Origin: CAYZXK01 sp964482395
Lineage (GTDB): Bacteria; Planctomycetota; Phycisphaerae; UBA1845; Fen-1342
Reading direction: 5' to 3'
DNA: 8,567 bases
NCBI GenBank assembly: GCA_964482395.1
Contig: CAYZXK010000166.1
Span: 1-8,567 of the forward strand
Position 1 is the first letter of the stretch; each line of letters starts with the position of its first letter. Below are positions 1 through 6,818 of the stretch, in pieces. The notes under the pieces are model-generated. The model was not told where the DNA came from. It made no database searches and saw only the letters and a program-made list of their open reading frames with translations. The position numbers and the translations under genes were made by a program.

Positions 1-1971
1 GGGCTGTGCGATGTGACGGTAGCGGTCCGACGGCCCGAGGGCTCAGCGCAGACCGGCCCCGCCCCGCCGACGATCGATGTGCAGGCCCACCTGCTCGCAG
101 GAAGCCTGGGCAGCCCCGACGGACACCGTCTCGATCACGTCCACGGATGGCTGGCCGTCCACGACGGCACGGTGGAGCTGAAGAATCTGCGTGGATCCTA
201 CGCCGGGGCGGAGGTTCGGCTGGAGGGACGCATTCCGGCCTCGGGCGAGGAGACCGACAGCGGCCTGGACGTGATGATCAGCGACCTGCCGATCGACCGT
301 CAGGTGGAAATCGGGTCCGCCTCTGGAAGTCCAGGCGTGCGATTGGCGTTTGCGGGTCACGCGGACGTATGGGGCCGACTGGCCGGCGAGCTATCATCTG
401 GCCGGCAATCCATGCTGGTCCGCCTGAAAGACGGGCGACTGGCAGGTCGGGATCCCGGCCGGAGCTGGACTGTTGAGGATGGCTGGCTACGACTGCGTGG
501 TCCAATTTGCGAAATCGAATCCATCACCGCCCGACAGGGCCAGGCACGCCTTGAGATTCGGGGCCGGCTTCCCTCCGCCACTGGCTCCGACACGCCGCTG
601 TCGCTCGAAGTGAACGCTCAAACCCCAGCCATTGAGGACTTGTACTGCCAATTCACGCCCGAAGACTGGGCGCGGCTGATCGACGAGCTGGGGCTGGCCG
701 GCACCGGCCGCGTCTGGCTTGTTCTTCATCCGAACGCCAACGACCCGATGCGTCTTGGGCAGGCGGCCGACATCGAGTTTGCCGCGGAGCGGATGAAGGC
801 CCGGGCCATGCCGCTGGAACTCCGCGATCTCCAGGCCGGGCTCAGCCTGGCCCCAGGCCGGTTCCAACTCAGGCAAGCGACGGCCAAGCTGGCCCCGGCG
901 GGTCAGCTTGCAGTGCGCCAGGAGCAGCCGGGCAACTGGCAGGGCCGTCGGATCGATGCCGCCTTCCAGCTCCAGGCCCGGGGCCTGGAGTTCGGACCCG
1001 AGTTGTCGGCCACACTGCCCGAGCCGGCCCGGCGATTGCTCGAGCGGCTGGGCCTGCGCGGCGGACTGGAGCTGGACCTGCCAGTCTTGCGCGTCAGCGG
1101 CCACGATCAGCCGACCTGGTGGCTGGAGGGCCGGCTGGCAACGCACAATGCCGAGCTGAACCCGGGCCTGAAACTGACCCGGGCCGACGCGGAGTTGTCG
1201 GGAAGCTGCGTCATCGACGCCGATGGACTCAGCCGACTGGACCTGAAGCTCAATCTGGCCCGCGCTCGGGTGGCGGACCGCGAATTGGAGAAGTGGGAAG
1301 GCGAATTGCTCTACGAACGGTCCGGCCGCTGGGTGCGGCTGGAAAGGCTGCAAGGCCGGCTATGCGACGGAGCCGCCCGAGCTTCTTTGTGGATCGACCC
1401 TCAAAGCCTGGATTATGAGCTGACCCTGAACATGTTCGACGTCAGCGCCGGCCAGATGTTGCCGTCGCCGAAGGATCAGCCCCAGGCGACCCGTCGCGGC
1501 CGGATCGATGGTGAGCTGTGGCTCCGCGGTCGGGGTGACCAAGTCAGCAGCCGGTGCGGTGGCGGAAACCTGCGGATTCGCGGCGCCTCCTTCATTCAGA
1601 CTCCGGTCCTGGCTTCGGTCTTCCAGCAGCGGCCAAAGTCAAGCAGCAGCGACATGCTCGATCAGGCGGAAGTCCGCTTCACCTGGCAAGGCCAGCAGGT
1701 CAGGCTGGAGCGGATCGACATCCGGGGGCGCGACCTGCGCCTGATCGGCGAAGGGAGCTGGAACCTCAAAGACGGCACGATCCGCATGCTGCTATGGGGC
1801 GGACATCCCGAGCAGTGGCCCCGCCTGGCCATGCTGAACGACCTGCTCACCTCGACCCAGCAAGAGCTGATGCAGTACCGCGTGGAAGGTACGCTCGAAG
1901 CTCCCCGGGTCACCGCCGAGCCTTTGAGGCGACTCAACGAAGCCTTGCGGCGATTGCTGCCCCCGGAATGA
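1..1971 (+). CDS. AsmA-like/TamB-like envelope protein, C-terminal part (5' end off window)
   Basis: The frame is open to the left edge (Gly-Leu-Cys-Asp precede the first GTG at 13, which has no ribosome binding site), so this is the last ~656 residues of a longer protein. It consists of alternating short beta-strand-like segments with no membrane segment or catalytic motif in the visible part. Numbering from the GTG, the end resembles the C-terminal module of AsmA-like proteins: a GxGxLxIxxASF-type segment at about 516-528 followed by 'TPVLASVF', a G-G-W-repeat segment 'LIGEGSWNLKDGTI' at about 578-591, and a closing 'YRVEGTLEAPRV' at about 622-633. AsmA/TamB/YhdP proteins are long beta-rich proteins anchored in the inner membrane that act in outer-membrane lipid or protein transport; the anchor would lie in the missing N-terminus. 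Cellular role here is inferred. It converges with the phosphohydrolase gene, 80 bases away. Family call moderate, function low. Confidence 0.72.
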   Translation, partial: GLCDVTVAVRRPEGSAQTGPAPPTIDVQAHLLAGSLGSPDGHRLDHVHGWLAVHDGTVELKNLRGSYAGAEVRLEGRIPASGEETDSGLDVMISDLPIDRQVEIGSASGSPGVRLAFAGHADVWGRLAGELSSGRQSMLVRLKDGRLAGRDPGRSWTVEDGWLRLRGPICEIESITARQGQARLEIRGRLPSATGSDTPLSLEVNAQTPAIEDLYCQFTPEDWARLIDELGLAGTGRVWLVLHPNANDPMRLGQAADIEFAAERMKARAMPLELRDLQAGLSLAPGRFQLRQATAKLAPAGQLAVRQEQPGNWQGRRIDAAFQLQARGLEFGPELSATLPEPARRLLERLGLRGGLELDLPVLRVSGHDQPTWWLEGRLATHNAELNPGLKLTRADAELSGSCVIDADGLSRLDLKLNLARARVADRELEKWEGELLYERSGRWVRLERLQGRLCDGAARASLWIDPQSLDYELTLNMFDVSAGQMLPSPKDQPQATRRGRIDGELWLRGRGDQVSSRCGGGNLRIRGASFIQTPVLASVFQQRPKSSSSDMLDQAEVRFTWQGQQVRLERIDIRGRDLRLIGEGSWNLKDGTIRMLLWGGHPEQWPRLAMLNDLLTSTQQELMQYRVEGTLEAPRVTAEPLRRLNEALRRLLPPE

Positions 1972-2004
1972 GCGGTTCCGCCCCGACCGCTGGTCAGCCC
2001 CGCC

Positions 2005-2026
2005 GACCGGGTGCCGGCCCCCGGTC
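2005..2026. other. Short inverted repeat in the convergent intergenic gap
   Basis: Perfect 6-bp arms GACCGG (2005-2010) and CCGGTC (2021-2026) enclose a 10-base loop. The repeat sits between the stop of the plus-strand AsmA-like gene (1971) and the stop of the minus-strand phosphohydrolase (2052), where a shared transcription terminator could be expected. There is no run of T after the stem on either strand, so it is not a standard intrinsic terminator, and in DNA this GC-rich a 6-bp stem can arise by chance. Confidence 0.25.
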
Positions 2027-2051
2027 AGCATTCCGCGGTTTCCCCCTGGAA

Positions 2052-3737
2052 TCACTCGAGGTAGCCCAGATCGGCCAGCCGGTGTTCTAGGACGCGCCGG
2101 TCCTCTTCGGTGTAAGCTTCGGCGGCCACCTTGCGGACCTTTTCGACTGGCGGTTCCTGCTCGACCACCGGTTCGACCGAGAACGCCTCGGTGATCACGC
2201 GTCCCTCCATGTCCACCGGGACCCGCAATCCCAGGGCCGCCAGCGCGGTCGGAGTTATGTCGATGATGTTCGCGTCCACTCGGTTGCCCCGTCGGATATT
2301 GGGACCCCCCATCGCCAGGACTCCCTCCACCCGATGGGTCCCCTCCAGACGACTGATGCTGCACCACCGCACCGGCTGACGACCCCGAATCTTACGCACC
2401 ACCGCAAAGCCGGGGTGCGGAGCCAGAAGCAGATCGGGCAGGTTCGGATTCTCCTCGCGGCTGCAACCCAGCAGCTCCTCGGTCTTGTGGACCCCGACGA
2501 AGATGGGCGTGACCCGACCGTCCGGGTGCCGGACGGTGGCACTGGCCAGCCGTTGTTGCAATTCCTCGCGCAGCGGCTCGTACTGTTCGGGCGGCACGAT
2601 GCCCAGCGGACCGCGTCCCTTCAGGTTGATATACAGGTAGCCATATATGCCGGCGTGCATGACGCAAGCCCGGGTGCGGGTCCAGTCGACCGCCAAGTCG
2701 TGCTCAATCGCCCGGCTACCCTGCTCGAATCGCGTGGCCCGCCCCTTGGTCAGCCTATGCCACCAGTAACCGGCCCGGGTGCGGGCCTGTTCCAAGCCGC
2801 TCTTGAGACCCAGGTAGCCCCAGCGATGAAGCAACAGGTTCGGTTGGGCCTTTCCGTCCAGACTGCCATGCCCGTGATCGGACATCACCAAAACGGTCGC
2901 GTTGTGTCGGTCGGCGTATTCCAGCAGCTCGCCCAGCACGTCGTCCAAACGTGTAAAGCACCGGGCCGCCAGCTCGGCCTCCTGCGGATAGCGCCCGCTG
3001 GTCCGAGGATCCAGGTACTTCCAGGCTTTGTGCTGTAGGTTGTCCACCAGCTTGAAGACCACCATGAGCACGTCCCAGCCAAACTTGTCGCCGCAATACC
3101 TGGTGAGCAGGGCCCCGTGGTCGAAACTGGTCGCGATGTACTCCAGGTTGTCGGCCAGGCGGGCCCGCCGACCGATCGCCGTCCGACGCCAGTTGGTCCG
3201 ATAGTCATAATCCGGGATCAGCCGGAAGATCTCCTCCTTCAACTCCGGCGGCCAGGTAAACTGAGCGTCGGTGCTGGGGGTCTCGAACCCGCTGATCATG
3301 AACCCGTTGACCGGCTTGGGTGGGTAGGTCATCGGGACGCTGATGCTGCCCACCCGCAGGCCCTTTTCGCTGAGAAGCTGCCAGAGCGTCTTCTCGCGGA
3401 TCTCGTACGTGCTGTTGAAGGTGAGGCAGTGGGTGGTGGGATCGTAGGTCTCGAAGTCCAGAATCCCGTGCCGGCCCGGGCCTTTGCCGGTCATAAAGGT
3501 GGTCCAGGCTGCCGGCGTGATCGGCGGCTGAGTCGAGTTCAGCACCCCCCACACCCCGTTTTCCATGAACCGCTTGAGATGCGGCATGCGGCCCGCGTCC
3601 AGCAGCGGATTGAGAATCTCGAAGGTGGCGCCATCCAGACCGATGATCAGCAAACGATCGACCACCGGCTTCAACGGCCGAGCGGCCGACCGGTTCTCGG
3701 CTTGTCTTTCCAGTGACGCTATAAAGCCGGCGTTCAT
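2052..3737 (-). CDS. AlkP-superfamily phosphohydrolase/phosphodiesterase (COG3379-like)
   Basis: A 561-residue protein of the alkaline phosphatase superfamily, close to type I phosphodiesterases/nucleotide pyrophosphatases. The full two-metal site can be placed: D35 in 'GLDGATF', candidate nucleophile T74 in 'ITPAAWTTFMTG', D232 and H236 in 'VDNLQHKAW', D287 and H288 in 'MSDHGHG', and H468 in 'EGTHRVEG'. The domain closes with 'IIDITPTALAALGL' at 491-504, and the last residues, an acidic helix ending 'LADLGYLE', match a tail seen in COG3379-type proteins. No signal peptide or membrane segment is visible, so it is probably cytoplasmic. The enzyme should hydrolyse a phosphate mono- or diester, but the substrate cannot be read from sequence. 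ATG at 3737 is supported by GGGAG nine bases upstream. It lies 54 bases after rimO in the same direction and may be its last co-transcribed partner. Superfamily is sure; specific activity is not. Confidence 0.9.
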   Translation of the reverse strand: MNAGFIASLERQAENRSAARPLKPVVDRLLIIGLDGATFEILNPLLDAGRMPHLKRFMENGVWGVLNSTQPPITPAAWTTFMTGKGPGRHGILDFETYDPTTHCLTFNSTYEIREKTLWQLLSEKGLRVGSISVPMTYPPKPVNGFMISGFETPSTDAQFTWPPELKEEIFRLIPDYDYRTNWRRTAIGRRARLADNLEYIATSFDHGALLTRYCGDKFGWDVLMVVFKLVDNLQHKAWKYLDPRTSGRYPQEAELAARCFTRLDDVLGELLEYADRHNATVLVMSDHGHGSLDGKAQPNLLLHRWGYLGLKSGLEQARTRAGYWWHRLTKGRATRFEQGSRAIEHDLAVDWTRTRACVMHAGIYGYLYINLKGRGPLGIVPPEQYEPLREELQQRLASATVRHPDGRVTPIFVGVHKTEELLGCSREENPNLPDLLLAPHPGFAVVRKIRGRQPVRWCSISRLEGTHRVEGVLAMGGPNIRRGNRVDANIIDITPTALAALGLRVPVDMEGRVITEAFSVEPVVEQEPPVEKVRKVAAEAYTEEDRRVLEHRLADLGYLE

Positions 3738-3746
3738 GGCCCTGCT

Positions 3747-3751
3747 CTCCC
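3747..3751 (-). promoter_or_regulatory. Ribosome binding site of the phosphohydrolase gene
   Basis: On the minus strand GGGAG lies nine bases before ATG 3737. It fixes a start giving about 28 residues before the first beta strand of the catalytic domain. It is one of only two clear Shine-Dalgarno sites in the window. Confidence 0.6.
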
Positions 3752-3791
3752 AACTACCAGTCCGTAACTCGGTCAGCCGCTGCGGGACGCC

Positions 3792-5219
3792 TCAGACCGC
3801 CGGCGGCTCTCCCCGCTGCGGCCGCACCACCAGATCGTATCCCTCGCTCCCGGTGCAGTAAACCGTCAACCACCGGCCGGCCAGCATGGAAGTGCCGGGA
3901 CGCTGCCCGACCCCCGACGCTCGGCGGGGCTGCTCCGGCTCCAGAATGCAGACCGAATCCACCTCCGGCGCCTGCCCGGCATGCCGGGCCAGCCAACCAC
4001 GCCTCGAGCGCCCATCCACAACTACCTCGAAGCTCTGGCCCACCCGTCGGCGGGCGGCAGCCATCGCCACCTCCTGCTGGGCCAGCATCAGTCGGCTATA
4101 ACGTTCCTGCTTGGTCTGCTCATCGAGCTGCTCGCCCATTCGGCCGGCGGGCGTCTCCGGTTCCAGCGAATACCTGAATGCCCCCAAGGCGTCGAAACCG
4201 AACTCGCGGACGAAGGTCAGCAACTCCTCGAACTCGGCCTTCGACTCACCTGGGAATCCGACCATCAGGGTGGTTCGGATGCTTAGGCCCGGTATCCGCT
4301 CACGCAGCTTACGCAGCAAAGTCTCGATCTGATCGCGCCTCACCCGCCGACCCATGGCCCGCAGAATGCGATCGCTGATGTGCTGGAGCGGAATATCCAG
4401 GTACTTGACCACTCGGTCGCATTCGGCCATCGCGTCGATCATGGCATCGCTGAACCCGGACGGGTAGGCGTACATCAGCCGCAACCAGCGGGCCCCTTCG
4501 CAGGCGGCATCCAGCCTTCGCAGCAGGCCGGCCAGCCCCTCTTGGTAACCCAGGTCCTTTCCATAACTGGTCGTGTCCTGTCCGATCAGGATCAATTCGC
4601 GGGCCCCATCGGCGATGAGTTCCCGGCATTCGGCCACGATCGTCTCCGGCGGTTTGCTGCGCATCGGGCCACGGATGGCTGGGATGGTGCAGAAAGTGCA
4701 TTGCTGGTCACAGCCTTCGCTGATTCGGACATAGGCGTAGTGGCGCGGCGTCAAACGCAATCGACCCTGATCCGACCAGGCCTGCGGCCGGTAATCGCCG
4801 AGGTAGAGATTTGTCGCGCCCTCCCAAACCGCGCGGGCCACATCCGACCGGTTGTGGACGCCGACCAGGGCATCGATCTCCGGGATGGCCTCCCGCAGCT
4901 TGCACCCGTCGCGTTGCACCAGACAGCCGGCCACCACGATCCGACGCAGCCGGCCCTGTCTTTTCCGCTCTGCCAGCTCACCGATGACCTCCAGCGCTTC
5001 CTGCCGGGCGGAGCCGAGGAACCCGCAGGTGTTTACCACGACCGTATCCGCAGCGGACTCGTCGGCAATGATCGCGCCGGACTCCCCGATCTGGGCGAGC
5101 ATCCGTTCGGAGTCGACCAGGTTCTTGACGCAGCCCAGCGAAATCAGCCCCACCACGGGAGGCGACGACCTTGCACCTCCGCGCCGTCCGCTTCTGCCCG
5201 ATAGTTTCTTGCCAGTCAC
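3792..5219 (-). CDS. rimO: Ribosomal protein S12 methylthiotransferase RimO
   Basis: A 475-residue radical-SAM methylthiotransferase that adds a methylthio group to the conserved aspartate of ribosomal protein S12. Domains in order: UPF0004 N-terminal domain with the auxiliary [4Fe-4S] cysteines C30 (in 'SLGCVKNLVDSE'), C65 ('NTCGF') and C99 ('AGCL'); radical-SAM core with C170, C174, C177 ('SEGCDQQCTFCTIP') and the 'DIPLQHISDRIL' segment at 275-286; C-terminal TRAM domain from about 394, including 'APEVDS'. The NLVDSE signature and the TRAM sequence favour RimO over the tRNA enzyme MiaB. Length is slightly above the usual ~440, owing to a basic N-terminal extension of about 20 residues and a loop at about 428-445. 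The GTG start at 5219 has no Shine-Dalgarno site; GTG codons at 5156 and 5153 just before the first strand are alternatives. An in-frame stop upstream bounds the gene. It follows ftsY after 91 bases. Confidence 0.95.
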   Translation of the reverse strand: MTGKKLSGRSGRRGGARSSPPVVGLISLGCVKNLVDSERMLAQIGESGAIIADESAADTVVVNTCGFLGSARQEALEVIGELAERKRQGRLRRIVVAGCLVQRDGCKLREAIPEIDALVGVHNRSDVARAVWEGATNLYLGDYRPQAWSDQGRLRLTPRHYAYVRISEGCDQQCTFCTIPAIRGPMRSKPPETIVAECRELIADGARELILIGQDTTSYGKDLGYQEGLAGLLRRLDAACEGARWLRLMYAYPSGFSDAMIDAMAECDRVVKYLDIPLQHISDRILRAMGRRVRRDQIETLLRKLRERIPGLSIRTTLMVGFPGESKAEFEELLTFVREFGFDALGAFRYSLEPETPAGRMGEQLDEQTKQERYSRLMLAQQEVAMAAARRRVGQSFEVVVDGRSRRGWLARHAGQAPEVDSVCILEPEQPRRASGVGQRPGTSMLAGRWLTVYCTGSEGYDLVVRPQRGEPPAV

Positions 5220-5240
5220 CAGAGGACCGTGAGAAGAGCC

Positions 5241-5256
5241 GGTCGGCAGAACGACC
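5241..5256 (-). other. Small stem-loop upstream of rimO
   Basis: Arms GGTCG (5241-5245) and CGACC (5252-5256) around a 6-base loop lie in the untranslated stretch ahead of rimO, next to the larger palindrome at 5268-5288. It could form part of a folded rimO leader, but five base pairs is weak evidence. Confidence 0.2.
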
Positions 5257-5267
5257 GCGGCCGCTCA

Positions 5268-5288
5268 GCGCCGGCTCCGAGCCGGCGC
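5268..5288. repeat. Perfect GC-rich palindrome between ftsY and rimO
   Basis: Ten-base arms GCGCCGGCTC and GAGCCGGCGC flank a single central C, giving a perfect inverted repeat that can fold as at least an 8-bp stem with a 5-base loop. It begins 22 bases after the ftsY stop in the direction of transcription. No T-run follows, so a classical intrinsic terminator is unlikely. It could be an RNA hairpin that protects the upstream ribH-nusB-ftsY message, a factor-dependent stop, or a protein-binding palindrome. Structure is seen directly; role is unknown. Confidence 0.55.
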
Positions 5289-5310
5289 CCGGGCGGTGTC
5301 CGTAAGCGAC

Positions 5311-6228
5311 TTATGGTTCTTCAAACAGCGCGTCTACGAACGCCTCGGGATCGAAAGGCTCGATGGCGTCGATGGTTTCGCCCAGGCCCACGAATTTGAC
5401 CGGGATATCCAGCTCGTCGCGGATGCCCACCACGATCCCACCCTTGGCCGACCCGTCCAGCTTGGCCAGGAACAATCCGCTGACCGCGACCGCCTCGGAG
5501 AAAATCCTGGCCTGGTTGATCGCGTTCTGTCCGATGGTGGCATCCAGCACCAGCAGGACCTCATGCGGGGCGTCGGGAATCCGCTTCTGCACTACGCGCT
5601 GAATCTTGTTCAGCTCTTTCATCAGGTGCTGCTGGGTATGCAGCCGGCCAGCGGTATCGATCACCAGCACGTCGATCTTGCGGGCGATGGCCGCCTCGCA
5701 GGCGTCGAACGCGACCGCCGCCGGATCGCTGTTCGCCTGGTGCCGAACGATCTCCACGCCGGCCCGCTGGGCCCAGATCGCCAGCTGATCGATGGCCGCA
5801 GCCCGGAAGGTATCGCAGGCCCCCAGCAGCACCGACTTGCCCTGCTGCTTGAGGTAGTAAGCCAGCTTGGCCACGCTGGTGGTCTTGCCTGAACCGTTGA
5901 TGCCGACCACGAAGATCACGGTCGGCGGCCGATCTGCAAAGCGCAGCGACCGGTCGCCGGCGCTCCAGGTGTCGGCGATCCGGCGCTTGATGAACGGCAG
6001 TATCTCTTGAGCTTCGCCGATCCGGCCGGACTTCCACGCGGTCCGGATCTCGTCCATCAAGCGGGCGACGGCTTTAGGTCCCATATCTCCGGCCAGCATG
6101 GTCTCGCCGAGCTGGGTCAACAATTCCTCGTCGATCTTCCGTCCGATCGGCAGCAGGGTCCGCAGCCCGGATGCGATTTTGGCTCGGGTCTTGGTCAGGC
6201 CGCGTTTGAGTTGATCAAACAAGCCCAT
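5311..6228 (-). CDS. ftsY: Signal recognition particle receptor FtsY (SRP GTPase)
   Basis: A 305-residue SRP-family GTPase that docks the Ffh-bound, ribosome-carrying signal recognition particle at the cytoplasmic membrane. Residues 1-90 form a helical N domain with a basic amphipathic start ('GLFDQLKRGLTKTRAK') that may serve as the membrane-contacting helix. The NG GTPase motifs follow in order: P-loop 'GINGSGKTT' (109-117), 'DTFRAAA' (139-145), 'DTAGRL' (191-196), 'AKLDGSAKGG' (255-264) and the closing 'GLGETIDAIEPFDPEAFV' typical of FtsY rather than Ffh. There is no acidic A domain and no M domain, which fits the short FtsY form. The reading frame stays open for 88 codons upstream through nusB, but ATG 6228 is chosen because homology begins there and AAGGA lies six bases before it. 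The start is ten bases after the nusB stop, so translation is probably coupled. Confidence 0.96.
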   Translation of the reverse strand: MGLFDQLKRGLTKTRAKIASGLRTLLPIGRKIDEELLTQLGETMLAGDMGPKAVARLMDEIRTAWKSGRIGEAQEILPFIKRRIADTWSAGDRSLRFADRPPTVIFVVGINGSGKTTSVAKLAYYLKQQGKSVLLGACDTFRAAAIDQLAIWAQRAGVEIVRHQANSDPAAVAFDACEAAIARKIDVLVIDTAGRLHTQQHLMKELNKIQRVVQKRIPDAPHEVLLVLDATIGQNAINQARIFSEAVAVSGLFLAKLDGSAKGGIVVGIRDELDIPVKFVGLGETIDAIEPFDPEAFVDALFEEP

Positions 6229-6234
6229 GGCGAT

Positions 6235-6250
6235 TCCTTCAGTCCTCCTT
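6235..6250 (-). promoter_or_regulatory. Ribosome binding site of ftsY, inside the end of nusB
   Basis: Reading the minus strand, AAGGAGG (6250-6244) and then AAGGA (6239-6235) precede ATG 6228. The second is six bases from the ATG and overlaps the last base of the nusB stop codon (6241-6239). This decides the ftsY start against longer in-frame versions and points to coupled translation with nusB. Confidence 0.6.
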
Positions 6251-6793
6251 TGGCGGCCCGGAGACCGTCGGGTCAGGGACGGGCTTCGGGTTGGACTCAA
6301 CTTCGCAGGCGGCGGCTGACTGCACGGGAGTCGGCTGGAAGCCGTCGACCTGGGCCGCCACTTTGCGTCGGACGCCGTCCAGCACCCCGTTGACGAAGCC
6401 CGGCGAGTCAGCCCCGCCGAAACGGCGGGCCAGCTCAATCGCCTCGTTGAGCACCACCTGATAGGGGGTCTGGCGGCTTGCGAGCAGCTCATAGAGCCCC
6501 AGGCGGAGAATGTTCCGGTCCACCGGTTGCATGCGTCGCACCGACCAGTCGGGTACGTGCTCGCTCAACAGTTGATCGGCCCGCAGCCGGTATTGCCAGG
6601 CCCCGGCCGCCAGCTCCCGGGCGAACGCGATCACCGCCGGCCCCGGCGGTCGCTTCCAGCCCAGATCGCGGTGGTTGAGGGGGTCGGTCAGGAAGGCATC
6701 GAGCTGGTCGCCGAACGATTCCCCCACCGCATCGAACAGGCACAAGGCCTGAAGCGCTAGGATTCGAGCTTGCGACCGCTGGCGAAGGGGCAT
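6239..6793 (-). CDS. nusB: Transcription antitermination factor NusB
   Basis: A 184-residue all-helical NusB protein, the partner of NusE (ribosomal protein S10) in the antitermination complex that binds boxA in rRNA transcripts. Family hallmarks visible: N-terminal 'RSQARILALQALCLFD' (6-21), 'VDRNILRLGLYELL' (91-104), 'PYQVVLNEAIELARRFG' (110-126) and 'FVNGVLDGVRRK' (133-144). The family core ends near residue 150; the last ~34 residues are a Pro/Glu-rich, probably disordered tail beyond the usual length. The chosen ATG at 6793 sits seven residues before the first conserved helix and 25 bases after the ribH stop. The frame is open further up (to 6892) but would overlap ribH with unlikely sequence; GTG 6802 is a possible alternative. 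Only a weak GGTGG precedes the ATG. It lies in a probable ribH-nusB-ftsY transcript. Confidence 0.94.
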   Translation of the reverse strand: MPLRQRSQARILALQALCLFDAVGESFGDQLDAFLTDPLNHRDLGWKRPPGPAVIAFARELAAGAWQYRLRADQLLSEHVPDWSVRRMQPVDRNILRLGLYELLASRQTPYQVVLNEAIELARRFGGADSPGFVNGVLDGVRRKVAAQVDGFQPTPVQSAAACEVESNPKPVPDPTVSGPPKED

Positions 6794-6818
6794 GCCGGCC
6801 ACCGGACTCGCGATTACC

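Noticed and set aside
487..1353. Long open frame (288 codons) on the minus strand inside the AsmA-like gene
   Set aside because: Gln/Pro/Gly-rich translation with no recognisable motif, lying wholly antisense to a frame with clear family features; typical of high-GC DNA.
1964..1980. Small inverted repeat CGGAA/TTCCG at the stop codon of the AsmA-like gene
   Set aside because: Five-base arms overlapping the stop codon, with no T-run; expected by chance in this composition.
2334..3038. Open frame of 234 codons on the plus strand opposite the phosphohydrolase
   Set aside because: It overlaps the metal-site motifs of a well-supported gene on the other strand and shows no domain of its own.
4380..5204. 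Open frame of 274 codons on the plus strand opposite rimO
   Set aside because: The minus-strand frame encodes all RimO cluster cysteines; the plus-strand translation has no family resemblance and is a shadow.
6229..6492. Longer FtsY with 88 extra N-terminal residues
   Set aside because: The extra stretch is out-of-frame nusB sequence; the family start and a ribosome binding site both support ATG 6228.
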